From the NCBI RefSeq assembly GCF_000725625.1, contig NZ_JOHS01000010.1, positions 372,001 through 436,000 on the forward strand: a stretch of DNA of 64,000 bases, read 5' to 3'. The notes beneath the pieces were generated by a model. The model did no database searches. It saw nothing but the letters and a program-made list of their open reading frames with translations, and was not told the DNA's origin. A program made the position numbers and the translations under genes. This DNA comes from Streptomyces sp. NRRL F-6676 (GTDB lineage: Bacteria > Actinomycetota > Actinomycetes > Streptomycetales > Streptomycetaceae). Below are positions 56,001 to 63,990 of this stretch, piece by piece (positions within the stretch are counted from its first letter, which is position 1; the number at the start of each line of letters is the position of its first letter).

Positions 56001-57775
56001 TCAGCCGCCGCGGGGTGCTGGTGCGTGCCCCGCGCACGCTGGAGGCGCTCGGCCGGATGGACACCGTCTGCTTCGACAAGACCGGCACGCTCACCGAGAA
56101 CCGGCTGCGCCTGGTCCGGCTGACCGACGCGGACGGCACGGTGTACCGGCCGGACGAGGCGGGGGCCGGGGACGGGTCTGGGGCCGAGGCCGGGGACGGG
56201 GCCGGGTCTGGGTCCGAGGCTGGGGGCGGGGTCGAGGCCGGGTCCGGGGGCGGGGCCGAGGCCGCCGCACGGACGCTGCGCGCCGCCGCCCGCGCCTGTC
56301 CCCGGCCGAACGGCGACTCCGTCCGCGTCGCCCACGCCACCGACGAGGCCGTCCTCGACGCCGCCCGGCCCGACCCCGGCTGGCGGCAGGACGAGTACCT
56401 GCCCTTCGAGGCCGCCCGCGGCTACTCGGCCGCCGTGGGACGGGAGGACGACGGCGCGCGCGTCCTCGTCGTCAAGGGCGCCCCCGAGACCGTTCTGCCC
56501 GCCGTCGCCGGGCTCACCGACCATGCCACGGAGGCCGCGCACGAGCTTGCCGACCGCGGGCTGCGTGTGCTCGCGGTGGCCCACCGGCCGCTGGCGGACG
56601 GCGAACGGCCCGCCGATGTCCTCGAACGCCCGCTGGGGAACCTGGAGTTCACCGGTCTGCTCGCCCTCGCGGACACGCCCCGCGAGAGCTCCACCGCCCT
56701 TGTGCGCGGGCTGCGCGAGGCGGGCGTACGGCCCGTGATGCTCACCGGCGACCATCCTGGGACCGCCCGGTCCATCGCCGCCGAGCTGGGCTGGCCGGAG
56801 GACACCGGCGTCGTCACCGGTGACGAACTCGCCGCCGCCGACCGCTCCGCGCGCGCCCGTATGCTGCGCGACGTCGGGGTCGTCGCCCGGGTCGCGCCCG
56901 AGCAGAAGCTCCAGGTCATCGAGTCGCTGCGGGACGCGGGGCGGGTGGTGGCGATGGTCGGCGACGGCGCCAACGACGCCGCCGCGATCCGCGCCGCCGA
57001 CATCGGCGTCGGGATCAACGCCCGCGGCTCGGCCGCCGCGCGCAACGCGGCCGACCTCGTCCTCACCGACGACGACATGACCGTCCTCGTCGAGGCGGTC
57101 GCCGAGGGCCGCGCGCTGTGGCGCAGCGTCGCGGACGCCATCGCCATCCTCATCGGCGGCAACGCGGGCGAGGTGAGCTTCGGCATCCTCGGCACGCTGC
57201 TGTCGGGTTCGGCGCCGTTGTCCACCCGGCAGATGCTGCTGGTGAACCTGTTCACCGACCTGTTCCCGGCGATGGCGGTCGCCGTCACGCCGAAGGAACA
57301 GGTCCCGACGGACGACGTGGAGACCACGGAGCCGCTGGTCACGGCTCTGCTCGGCGAGCCGCTGATCCGTCAGATCCGCCATCGCGCGGCCACGACGTGT
57401 CTCGGTGCGACCGCCGCCTGGCTGGTCGGGCGCTTCACTCCCGGAACGGCGCGCCGTTCCACGACGATGGCGCTGTGCGGGGTGGTCGGCACGCAGCTCG
57501 CCCAGACGCTGGCCGACCGGCGGGACAGTCCGCTGGTCCGGCTCACCGCCCTGGGGTCGGCGGCGGCGCTGGTGGCCCTGATCCAGACGCCGGGGCTCAG
57601 CCAGTTGTTCGGCTGTACGCCGCTCGGGCCGGTGGCGTGGGCGGGCGTGGTCGGTGCGCTCGTCCTTGCGGTTGTGGCGCACCGGTACCTGCCGGGACTG
57701 GAGCGGGCGGTGCTGGCGCTCCGCCCGAAGCCTGCGGGCGCGGCTGCGGCTGCGGGTGCGTCTGCGGCCGCGTAG
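53021..57775 (+). CDS. CtpI-like giant cation-translocating P-type ATPase
   Basis: 1584 residues, close to mycobacterial CtpI (about 1600). The N-terminal ~780 residues are a large region with two ACT/heavy-metal-like or HAD-like half-modules and an acidic run EEGIEEGIDEGFDEGFEEG. The ATPase core follows: TGES near 862, CFDKTGTLTEN near 1020 (phosphorylated Asp), GDHPGTARSIAAELGWPEDTGVVTGDEL, and MVGDGANDAAAIRAADIGVGI near 1313. A Gly/Glu/Ala repeat (about 56160-56270) interrupts the nucleotide domain. Hydrophobic helices lie near 1210-1240 and 1480-1584. Ion unknown (a Ca2+ or heavy-metal role is inferred). Co-transcribed with the upstream basic protein. Confidence 0.9.
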   Translation: MALALLTRPSAAAATFALAGPRLLARSAAPVAGAVAGAAAGTARAGVRGVDGAARVRRVVRNALPGGPRTWRSGTRAHLALRAGGDVEEGIEEGIDEGFDEGFEEGFEEGALAGEAGGAGAGGGGALARGTGGSGGVRGARPEGDAPGAGSRPEGGAPDGRARPEARGRSDAGAPGDARARRAAHAARTEHRARRLAAALAEHPDVAFAYWDGGLARLVVAATEDSAMDRVLDRASELAARHGLGESDERVEEFSHPGDPAGVRTAVAALAADAAGIGLAFAGSALRLPVSPRPVTAVTTLLRENPRFRGWLRTRIGRSRMDLALAVANAAVHGAGRTPTALVLDGALRVCQVGETVARAAAFDATHDEVCRPDRTGVPAGWCPRPPLRTSPAQEYAASAATGSMVGAAATLLVKHDIGEAAEAVLAGSPKAARYGPAAFHAVLAAALSRTGVLVRDTDRLAQLGTADTLVLHPGALLAPGGGADPWAEEVLEAARRAGLRVVVVDHPALADFTGLADHVADPERPLAEVVARQRERHGGTVVTVARVPAGTTTGDTYGDATTGGRDDVLDGLLAGDVAVALTDRDAAVVWGADVLAPHGPADVWRLLTAVPAARAVGRRSQTLARSGAALSGLLVAVGESRRGRPSPWPGLRHAPVDVSAAAALYTGARAALGVAVSRAPHPRPRVAWHALKPKDVQNRLHDEPETQPGPVEQATARARELADRAGKIRVLAPARWSWQLGRAVRGELDDPLTPVLAVGSAASAILGSAVDALLVLGALDLNALVGGVQRLRAERALSGLLDEQKRKARVRAGTPDAAPRTVDAAKLHPGDVIELGADDVVPADARLLWEDGLEVDESALTGESLPVDKQTAPTPRAAVADRSCMVFEGTTVVAGHARAVVVDTGDDTESARAVHLAARTPPAAGVQARLQELTRKALPLTMAGGAAVTGLALLRGTPLRQAVGGGVAVAVAAVPEGLPLVATVAQLAAARRLSRRGVLVRAPRTLEALGRMDTVCFDKTGTLTENRLRLVRLTDADGTVYRPDEAGAGDGSGAEAGDGAGSGSEAGGGVEAGSGGGAEAAARTLRAAARACPRPNGDSVRVAHATDEAVLDAARPDPGWRQDEYLPFEAARGYSAAVGREDDGARVLVVKGAPETVLPAVAGLTDHATEAAHELADRGLRVLAVAHRPLADGERPADVLERPLGNLEFTGLLALADTPRESSTALVRGLREAGVRPVMLTGDHPGTARSIAAELGWPEDTGVVTGDELAAADRSARARMLRDVGVVARVAPEQKLQVIESLRDAGRVVAMVGDGANDAAAIRAADIGVGINARGSAAARNAADLVLTDDDMTVLVEAVAEGRALWRSVADAIAILIGGNAGEVSFGILGTLLSGSAPLSTRQMLLVNLFTDLFPAMAVAVTPKEQVPTDDVETTEPLVTALLGEPLIRQIRHRAATTCLGATAAWLVGRFTPGTARRSTTMALCGVVGTQLAQTLADRRDSPLVRLTALGSAAALVALIQTPGLSQLFGCTPLGPVAWAGVVGALVLAVVAHRYLPGLERAVLALRPKPAGAAAAAGASAAA
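56160..56270 (+). repeat. Gly/Glu/Ala-coding minisatellite in the P-type ATPase N-domain
   Basis: gggtctggggccgaggccgg and similar 18-bp-like units repeat several times, coding alternating GAGDGSGAEA/GSGSEAGGG. They lie soon after the DKTGT motif and would form a flexible loop in the nucleotide-binding domain. In frame throughout. Confidence 0.75.
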
Positions 57776-58138
57776 GGCCCGGTGCCGCCTGGGGGCTTCG
57801 CCCCCGGATCCCCCCAGGGGGTGGGGGGTTCGGGGGCGTTTTGGTGTGCGGGTGCGCCGTGGTTGCTCGCGCAGTTCCCCGCGCCCCTTCAGGGCACGGT
57901 GGTTGCTCGCGCCCCTGCGGCGGGAGCCGCGTAGACAACTCAGCCCCGCGCCCCTTCAGGGCGCGGTGGTTGCTCGCGCCCCCTGCGGCGGAGCCGCACA
58001 GACAACACGACCCCGCGCCCCCCCCGTGGCGGAGCCGCGTAGACAACACGGCCCCGCGCCCATTCAGGGCACGGTGGTTGCTCGCGCCCCCTGCGGCGGA
58101 GCCGCGTAGACCGCGTCGGCCGTGGTGCTGCCGTGTCG
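57776..58138. repeat. Tandem intergenic repeat array between CtpI-like and dihydrouridine synthase genes
   Basis: 363 bp between convergent genes with no gene seen. About three and a half copies of a roughly 70-bp unit (ttcagggcacggtggttgct, cgcgccccctgcggcggagc, cgcgtagacaacacggcccc) lie at about 57886, 57955, 58000 (partial) and 58065. The first part (57785-57890) has the gcgcagttccccgcgcccct motif of the other repeats and cgggggcttcgcccccgg. Probably a terminator with expanded repeats. Confidence 0.8.
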
Positions 58139-59284
58139 TCAGCCGCCCGATGTGTCCAGTTCTGCTTCTTCTCCTACGTCTACCGATGCGTACGGGTCCT
58201 TGAGCCAGCCGTCCGGGAGGACGACCCTGTTGTTGCCGGAGGTCCGGCCGCGCGGGCCGTCCGCGCCCGTCGGCCAGCCCTGGTCGAGGTCCAGCTCGTC
58301 CAGTCCGCCCCGCAGCTCCGCCAGCGACGACGTGATCGCGAGGCGCTTGCGCATCTCGGAGCCGACCGCGAAGCCCTTCAGATACCAGGCCACGTGCTTG
58401 CGGAAGTCGACCACGCCCCGCGCCTCGTCCCCGAGCCACTCTCCGAGCAGGGTCGCGTGCCGCACCATGACGTCGGCGACCTCGCGCAGCGTCGGGCGGA
58501 CGTAGGCGTCGGAGCGCCCCTCGAACGCGGCCACGAGGTCGGCGAAGAGCCACGGCCGGCCCAGGCAGCCCCGGCCCACGACCACGCCGTCGCATCCCGT
58601 CTCGCGCACCATGCGCAGCGCGTCCTCCGCCGACCAGATGTCGCCGTTGCCGAGCACGGGGATCTCCGGCACGTGCTCCTTGAGGCGGGCGATCGCGTCC
58701 CAGTCCGCCGTGCCGCCGTAGTGCTGGGCGGCGGTGCGGCCGTGCAGCGCGATGGCGGTGATGCCCTCCTCGACCGCTATGCGCCCGGCGTCGAGGTAGG
58801 TGAGGTGGTCGTCGTCGATGCCCTTGCGCATCTTCATCGTCACCGGGAGGTCCCCGGCGCCGCTGACCGCCTCGCGCAGGATCGACCGCAGCAGGTTCCG
58901 CTTGTACGGCAGGGCCGAGCCGCCGCCCTTGCGGGTCACCTTCGGCACGGGGCAGCCGAAGTTGAGGTCGATGTGATCGGCGAGCCCCTCCTCCGCGATC
59001 ATCCGCACGGCCTTCCCGACCGTCGCCGGGTCCACGCCGTACAGCTGTATCGAGCGCGGCTTCTCGCTCGCGTCGAAGCGGATGAGCTGCATCGTCTTGT
59101 CGTTGCGCTCGACCAGGGCGCGGGTGGTGATCATCTCGCTGACGTACAGGCCCTTGCCGGCGCTGAACTCCCGGCACAGCGTACGGAAGGGTGCGTTCGT
59201 GATCCCGGCCATGGGGGCGAGGACGACGGGCGGTCCGACGGTGTGCGGGCCGATCTGCAACGGAGTGGTGGTGGGCGTGGACAT
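58139..59284 (-). CDS. dusB: tRNA-dihydrouridine synthase (DusB type)
   Basis: 381 residues. VLAPMAGITNAPFRTLCREF, the FMN-binding start, IDLNFGCPVPKVTRKGGGSAL with the catalytic Cys in NFGCP, and IPVLGNGDIWS/GVVVGRGCLGRPWLF are the DUS barrel hallmarks. It reduces uridine in tRNA D-loops with NADPH. ATG at 59284; an upstream frame adds MHLPVDDAARGPG and is not supported by a site. Convergent with the CtpI gene and divergent from an MFS gene. Confidence 0.93.
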   Translation of the reverse strand: MSTPTTTPLQIGPHTVGPPVVLAPMAGITNAPFRTLCREFSAGKGLYVSEMITTRALVERNDKTMQLIRFDASEKPRSIQLYGVDPATVGKAVRMIAEEGLADHIDLNFGCPVPKVTRKGGGSALPYKRNLLRSILREAVSGAGDLPVTMKMRKGIDDDHLTYLDAGRIAVEEGITAIALHGRTAAQHYGGTADWDAIARLKEHVPEIPVLGNGDIWSAEDALRMVRETGCDGVVVGRGCLGRPWLFADLVAAFEGRSDAYVRPTLREVADVMVRHATLLGEWLGDEARGVVDFRKHVAWYLKGFAVGSEMRKRLAITSSLAELRGGLDELDLDQGWPTGADGPRGRTSGNNRVVLPDGWLKDPYASVDVGEEAELDTSGG

Positions 59285-59346
59285 TGCTCCATTGTCCCGT
59301 ACGGAGCCGGGTCCTCGTGCGGCGTCGTCCACAGGAAGATGCATAG

Positions 59347-59386
59347 GTCATTAATTAGGTAAGTCATTAGTTAGGCTTGCTATTCT
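59347..59386 (+). promoter_or_regulatory. AT-rich control region upstream of MFS exporter
   Basis: GTCATTAATTAGG and GTCATTAGTTAGG are direct repeats 16 bp apart (59347 and 59363). TTAGGTAAGTCATTAGTTA (59355-59373) fits 14 of 19 positions of the actinobacterial iron box TWAGGTWAGSCTWACCTWA, with a perfect left half. TATTCT (59381-59386) is a plausible -10. The base composition is strikingly different from the flanks. Confidence 0.55.
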
Positions 59387-59406
59387 TATTGTCGTACGAT
59401 GAGGCA

Positions 59407-60861
59407 ATGCCTGAGCTCAGCCACCGCCGCCGCATGCTGGTGCTCGCGATCTGCTGCATGAGCCTGCTGATCGTGGGACTGGACAACACCGTCCTCAACG
59501 TGGCGCTGCCCGCGTTGCAGAAGGACCTCCACGCCGGCACCTCGGGGTTGCAGTGGGCGATCGACGCCTACCTCCTCGTCCTGGCCTCCCTGCTGATGCT
59601 GTCCGGCTCCACCGCCGACCGGATGGGACGCAAACGCGTCTTCATGACCGGCCTCGCCGTCTTCACCGCCGGCTCGGCGCTGTGCTCCGTCGCCCCGAAC
59701 CTCCAGACGCTGGTGATCTTCCGCATGGTGCAGGCCGTCGGCGGGTCGATGCTGAATCCGGTCGCCATGTCGATCATCACCAACACCTTCACCGACCCCC
59801 GCGAACGCGCGCGGGCGATCGGCGTCTGGGGTGCCGTCATGGGCGTCTCCATGGCCGCCGGGCCGCTGGTCGGCGGGCTGCTCGTGGAGTCCGTGGGCTG
59901 GCGGTCGATCTTCTGGCTCAACCTGCCGGTCGGCGTCGCCGCGCTGCTGCTCACGCTGAAGTTCGTGCCCGAGTCGCGGGCGCCGAAGCCGCGCCGGCTC
60001 GACCCCGTGGGACAGCTCCTCGTCATCGTCCTCTTCGGCGCGCTGACGTACGCGATCATCGAGGCGCCGGACGCCGGGTTCCTCGCCGTCCTCCCCTGCG
60101 TCGTCCTCGTCGTCGCCGCCCTCCTCGGCCTTCTCTGGTACGAGCCCCGGCGCGCCGAACCCCTCATCGAGCTGCGCTTCTTCCGCTCCGCGCCGTTCAG
60201 CGGGGCGACCGTGATCGCGATCAGCGCGTTCGCGTCGCTCGGCGGCTTCCTCTTCCTGACGACGCTGTACCTACAGAACGTACGCGGTCTCGACGCGCTC
60301 CACGCCGGCCTGTGGATGCTGCCGATGGCGGTGCCGACGTGCCTGTGCGCACCGATCTCCGGACGGCTGGTCGGCAGCCGGGGCCCGCGGCTGCCGCTCG
60401 TCCTCGCGGGGTGCGCGATGACCGCGTGCTGCGCGCTGTTCGCCGTGTTCGAGGGGGAGACGTCGAACGTGACCCTGTTCCTCGGCTACGTCCTCTTCGG
60501 CATCGGCTTCGGCTTCGTCAACTCGCCGATCACCAACACCGCCGTCTCCGGGATGCCCCGGGAGCAGGCCGGGGTGGCGGCGGCGGTCGCCTCCACCAGC
60601 CGGCAGATCGGGCAGACGCTGGGTGTCGCGGTGGTGGGTGCGGTGCTGGTGTCCGGCGTGGGGGCCTCGACGTACCGGCACGCGTTCGTCTCGGCCGCCC
60701 GCCCCGGCTGGTGGATCCTCATGGCGTGCGGGGTGCTGGTGCTGGCCCTGGGCGTGCTGACCACCGGCCGCTGGGCCCGCGGCACCGCCGAGCGGACGGC
60801 CCGGCGGCTGGCGGAGCCCGAGGTGCGGGACGCGGGGGCGGCGGAGCGGATACGGACGTGA
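59407..60861 (+). CDS. MFS multidrug exporter, EmrB/QacA (DHA2, 14-TM) type
   Basis: 484 residues with about 14 hydrophobic segments. Motif A-like DRMGRKRVF, motif C-like GPLVGGLLVESVGWRSIFWLNLPVG, and NTVLNVALPAL near the N-terminus fit the DHA2 family of proton-driven drug or siderophore exporters. The ATG at 59407 is preferred; upstream MLFLLSYDEA reads into the promoter. An AT-rich repeat region directly upstream suggests strong regulation by an unseen factor. Convergent with the sulfatase-like gene, with ggggcagggtca repeats (60865-60895) between. Confidence 0.9.
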   Translation: MPELSHRRRMLVLAICCMSLLIVGLDNTVLNVALPALQKDLHAGTSGLQWAIDAYLLVLASLLMLSGSTADRMGRKRVFMTGLAVFTAGSALCSVAPNLQTLVIFRMVQAVGGSMLNPVAMSIITNTFTDPRERARAIGVWGAVMGVSMAAGPLVGGLLVESVGWRSIFWLNLPVGVAALLLTLKFVPESRAPKPRRLDPVGQLLVIVLFGALTYAIIEAPDAGFLAVLPCVVLVVAALLGLLWYEPRRAEPLIELRFFRSAPFSGATVIAISAFASLGGFLFLTTLYLQNVRGLDALHAGLWMLPMAVPTCLCAPISGRLVGSRGPRLPLVLAGCAMTACCALFAVFEGETSNVTLFLGYVLFGIGFGFVNSPITNTAVSGMPREQAGVAAAVASTSRQIGQTLGVAVVGAVLVSGVGASTYRHAFVSAARPGWWILMACGVLVLALGVLTTGRWARGTAERTARRLAEPEVRDAGAAERIRT

Positions 60862-60936
60862 GGGGAGGGGCAGGGTCAGGGGCAGGGTCAGGGACACGAC
60901 CAGTACCTGCTCATCCCTTTGGGGCCAGGGGCCGGC

Positions 60937-63900
60937 TCATCCCTTCGACGGGTGCGGCGTCGATCCGTACGCCGTCAGGAACCGGTCCCTGAACGCGCTC
61001 ATCCTCCACACCGGGGCGTTCTTCGCCGGGCGGAGGCCGTCCGTGTAGTTCCACCCCGCGATCCTGTCGAGCACCTTCGGGTCCTTGGCCACGATCGACA
61101 CCGGCACCTGGTGGTTGGCGCCGTCGCCGCTCACCTTCGCCACCGGCTGGTGGTCGCCGAGGAAGACGAGCACGGTGTCGTCGTCGCCGTAGCGTTCGAG
61201 GAACTGCGTCAGCGCCGTCACCGAGTACTGGATCGACTTGCCGTACTCCTGCTTGACCTTCGTGGAGTCGTAGAAGACGTCGCCCGGGTCCTTGCCCGCC
61301 TTCTCGATCGCGTCGTACACCGAGCCGTCGCCCACCTGGTCCCAGCCGACCATCTTCGGGATCGGCGCCCACGGCTGGTGGCTGGACGTCAGGATGATCT
61401 CGGACATCAGCGGCTTGTCCCGCTTCTTGCTGTGCTCCAGCCGCTGGAACGCCTCCAGCGCGTACTGGTCCGGCATCGTCGACCAGCTGAACTTCGGCCC
61501 CTCGTACCCCATCTGGAACGCGTTGTAGACCTTGTCCAGGCCGTAGAACTTCGCCTCCGGCCAGCCCTTCTGGACGCCGGGCATGATGCCGACGGTGTCC
61601 CAGTCGCCGGTCTTCCGGAACGCCTTGGTCAGGCTGAGGTGGTCGCTGTTGGTCACCGTGCGGTAGCGGTTCTGGTTGTCGATCCACAGGCCCGACAGGA
61701 ACGTCGAGTGCCCGAGCCAACTGCTGCCGCCGTACGTCGCCGACGTCAGCCAGCCGCTCTTCGCGTGGAACCCGGCCCGGGCCAGCGCCTTGGTGCTCGC
61801 GGCGAGGGTCCTGTCGACGCCGGGTGCCGTCACCGGGTCCTCGATCGCGCTGCGGCCGTAGCTCTCGATGAACGTGAAGATCATGTCCTTGCCGCGCAGG
61901 TCCGGCACGAGCTGGGACGGCGGGGTGTCGCCGAACGCGTCCGCCTTCGCCGTCTTCGCGAACTCCCGTTCGTCGCGCAGGGTGTCCTGCACGGCCTCGG
62001 CGCGGCTGCGGGCCAGCGCGATCGTGTGTTCGGAGGCGATCGGTACGCCGTCGATGCGGAGGCCCAGCACGGTGCAGGTCATCCACACCATGCTGAGGAC
62101 GAGCAGCGTACGGCCGGTGGTGTGGCGGTGCCGGGCGAGCAGTTCGCTCAGCCGTACGACGGCGAGTGCGATCAGGACGACCAGGACGGCGATCAGCGCG
62201 ACCGCGCCGATCAGTACGGCCGTCGTGCCGCTCTTGCCGAGGGTGTCGTTCAGATACGACTTGGCGTCGCCGAGCAGCACCCAGTCGATGACGATGTCGA
62301 AGCGGCGGCCGAGGAACTCGTAGAACCCCATGTCGAAGAAGTTGAGGACGGTCAGCGCGCCGAGGACGAGGCCGCCGGCCCACGCCGCGACCAGCCGCCA
62401 GCGCCGGGGCAGCGTCATGAGCACGACGCCGCCGAGCAGCGCCTCCACGGGGATGCGGGTGAACTGCGCGGGGCGCAGGTGCATCCGGTTGGGCAGCACC
62501 ATCGCGGTGAGGACGAGGAGGGCGGCGAGGAGGGTGGTGCCGTCGCGGAGCACGCGCGCGGCGACGGGGTGCGCGTCCCGCCACGCCCGCCGCCTCCGCC
62601 ATGCGGCGCGGCGACGCGCCCCCCGCGGGGCCACTGCGCCGACGCCGTCCGGCGCACGGCCCTCCGCCTCACCCGCCCCGCCCTCGCCGGGCCCGGCGAC
62701 CGCGGCGGACGCCGCCGGCGAGGGCGAGGCCTCCTGCGCCGGTTCCGCTGCGGCGTCCTGCGTCGTCTCGTCCGTCTCGTTCTCGCCGGGTCCGGCGGCC
62801 GCGGCGGGCGCCGCCTCCGCGTCTTCGCCGGGTCCGGCGGTCGCGGCGGGCGCCGCCTCCGCCGGGGCTTCCTGCGTCGGTTCCGGTGCGGTGTCCTGCG
62901 TCGTCTCGTCCGTCTCGTTCTCGCCGGGTCCGGCGGTCGCGGCGGGCGCCGCCTCCGCCGGGGCTTCCTGCGCCGGCTCCGCTGCGGCGTCCTGCGTTGG
63001 CTCCGGTTCGTCCGCGGGCGCGGTGGTGCCTGATGCGGTAGTGCCCGCTGGTTCGGACGCGTCCACAGGTTCGGCGGCGTCCGCCGGAGCGGGAACGTTC
63101 GCCGGTGCGGACTCGCCCGCCGGGTCGGCGGCGTCCGCCGTCACCGCGGCCTTGACGGCCCCTGCGGCCGTCACCCCGCCCGGCTCGGCCGGTTCGCTCG
63201 GCTCGGCCGGTTCGGTCGGTTCCGCGTCGGTCCGTGCGCCTGCCTCGGCTCCCTCGGTCGGCTCCGTGTCGGTCCGTGCGCCTGCTTTGGTCGGTTCGGT
63301 CGGTTCCGCGCCGGTCCGCGTGCCTGCCTCGGTCCCCTCGGTTGGCTCTGCGTCGGTCCGTGCACCCGCCTCAGCCGCCTCGGCCGGTTCCGTGGCTTTG
63401 GCGGGCCCCTTGGCAACGGCTGGTTCGGCCGGCTCCTCCGCCCCGGCCGGTGCCGTCGGCTCCGCGCGGCTCTCAGCCCCGGTGGCCTTGGTCTGAGCAA
63501 CCGGACCAGCCTGTCCGTCCGGCGCGTCCGGCGCCGTTGGCTCCGCCCCGGCCTGTGCCGATGGCTCGGCCTGTCCCTCGGCCTTGGCCGCCTTGGCGGT
63601 CCCGGCCGCTACGGTCAGCGCCGCCTGTCCGTGTGCCCCGACTGCTGCCGTCGGCTCCGCGCGGCCCTCGGCCTTGGCGACCTCCGCGGCCGCCGCCTCG
63701 GCGGGCGTGACCGTCCCCGCTGCGCCGGTCGGCTCCGTGGATCCGTCCGCCCCTGCCGGTGCCGCCGGCTTCGCGCGGCCCCCGGCCTTGGCGACCTCCG
63801 CGACCGTCGCCTCGGCCGCCTCGGCCGCCTCGGCCGCCTCGGCCGGCGCGGCCGGCGCGGCCGGTGCCACCGGCACCGCGCGCCCCTCCGCCCCGGCCGC

Positions 63901-63990
63901 CCCGGTCGGCACCGCCGGCGTCGACCGTTTCGCGGGGTGTGCCGGGGGTGTCTCGTCCGCCGTTTGTCGCGTGTCCGTATTGAGAGGCAC
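60937..63990 (-). CDS. LTA-synthase/sulfatase-family membrane protein with very long disordered N-terminus
   Basis: 1017 residues from a GTG at 63990, only 10 bases from the window edge, so the real start may lie outside. Residues 1-465 are Ala/Glu/Pro/Thr-rich repeats without predicted fold. Residues about 473-646 have four or five membrane helices (LLAALLVLTAMVLP, LVAAWAGGLVLGALTVLNF, VLIGAVALIAVLVVLIALAVV, LVLSMVWMTCTVLGL). The extracellular domain is of the alkaline phosphatase superfamily: DMIFTFIESYGRSAIEDP (metal Glu near 703), YGGSSWLGHSTFLSGLW (nucleophile Ser/Thr near 753) and VFLGDHQP (metal Asp/His near 942). Likely transfers glycerol phosphate or a sulfate/phosphate group to a cell-surface polymer. 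Confidence 0.85.
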   Translation of the reverse strand: MPLNTDTRQTADETPPAHPAKRSTPAVPTGAAGAEGRAVPVAPAAPAAPAEAAEAAEAAEATVAEVAKAGGRAKPAAPAGADGSTEPTGAAGTVTPAEAAAAEVAKAEGRAEPTAAVGAHGQAALTVAAGTAKAAKAEGQAEPSAQAGAEPTAPDAPDGQAGPVAQTKATGAESRAEPTAPAGAEEPAEPAVAKGPAKATEPAEAAEAGARTDAEPTEGTEAGTRTGAEPTEPTKAGARTDTEPTEGAEAGARTDAEPTEPAEPSEPAEPGGVTAAGAVKAAVTADAADPAGESAPANVPAPADAAEPVDASEPAGTTASGTTAPADEPEPTQDAAAEPAQEAPAEAAPAATAGPGENETDETTQDTAPEPTQEAPAEAAPAATAGPGEDAEAAPAAAAGPGENETDETTQDAAAEPAQEASPSPAASAAVAGPGEGGAGEAEGRAPDGVGAVAPRGARRRAAWRRRRAWRDAHPVAARVLRDGTTLLAALLVLTAMVLPNRMHLRPAQFTRIPVEALLGGVVLMTLPRRWRLVAAWAGGLVLGALTVLNFFDMGFYEFLGRRFDIVIDWVLLGDAKSYLNDTLGKSGTTAVLIGAVALIAVLVVLIALAVVRLSELLARHRHTTGRTLLVLSMVWMTCTVLGLRIDGVPIASEHTIALARSRAEAVQDTLRDEREFAKTAKADAFGDTPPSQLVPDLRGKDMIFTFIESYGRSAIEDPVTAPGVDRTLAASTKALARAGFHAKSGWLTSATYGGSSWLGHSTFLSGLWIDNQNRYRTVTNSDHLSLTKAFRKTGDWDTVGIMPGVQKGWPEAKFYGLDKVYNAFQMGYEGPKFSWSTMPDQYALEAFQRLEHSKKRDKPLMSEIILTSSHQPWAPIPKMVGWDQVGDGSVYDAIEKAGKDPGDVFYDSTKVKQEYGKSIQYSVTALTQFLERYGDDDTVLVFLGDHQPVAKVSGDGANHQVPVSIVAKDPKVLDRIAGWNYTDGLRPAKNAPVWRMSAFRDRFLTAYGSTPHPSKG
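62690..63960 (-). repeat. Low-complexity repeat region coding the disordered N-terminus
   Basis: Units coding EPTEGTEAGTRTGA/EPTEPTKAGARTDT recur several times near 63200-63370, and units coding PAQEAPAEAAPAATAGPGE near 62700-63000. On the plus strand these appear as ggcgcctgcctcggctccct-like blocks. In frame, so length polymorphism is expected without loss of function. Confidence 0.8.

Noticed and set aside
52184..57682. A 1832-codon open frame antisense to the CtpI-like gene
   Set aside because: It exactly shadows a well-supported ATPase in the GC-biased frame, is Gly/Arg/Val-rich without any domain, and lacks a ribosome site.
59355..59373. Full DmdR/IdeR iron box
   Set aside because: Only 14 of 19 positions fit, and the right half is poor; kept as a candidate rather than called.
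62690..63960. Low-complexity region as evidence of misassembly
   Set aside because: The frame stays open across about 1.2 kb of repeats with ordinary codon bias, which an assembly error would usually break.
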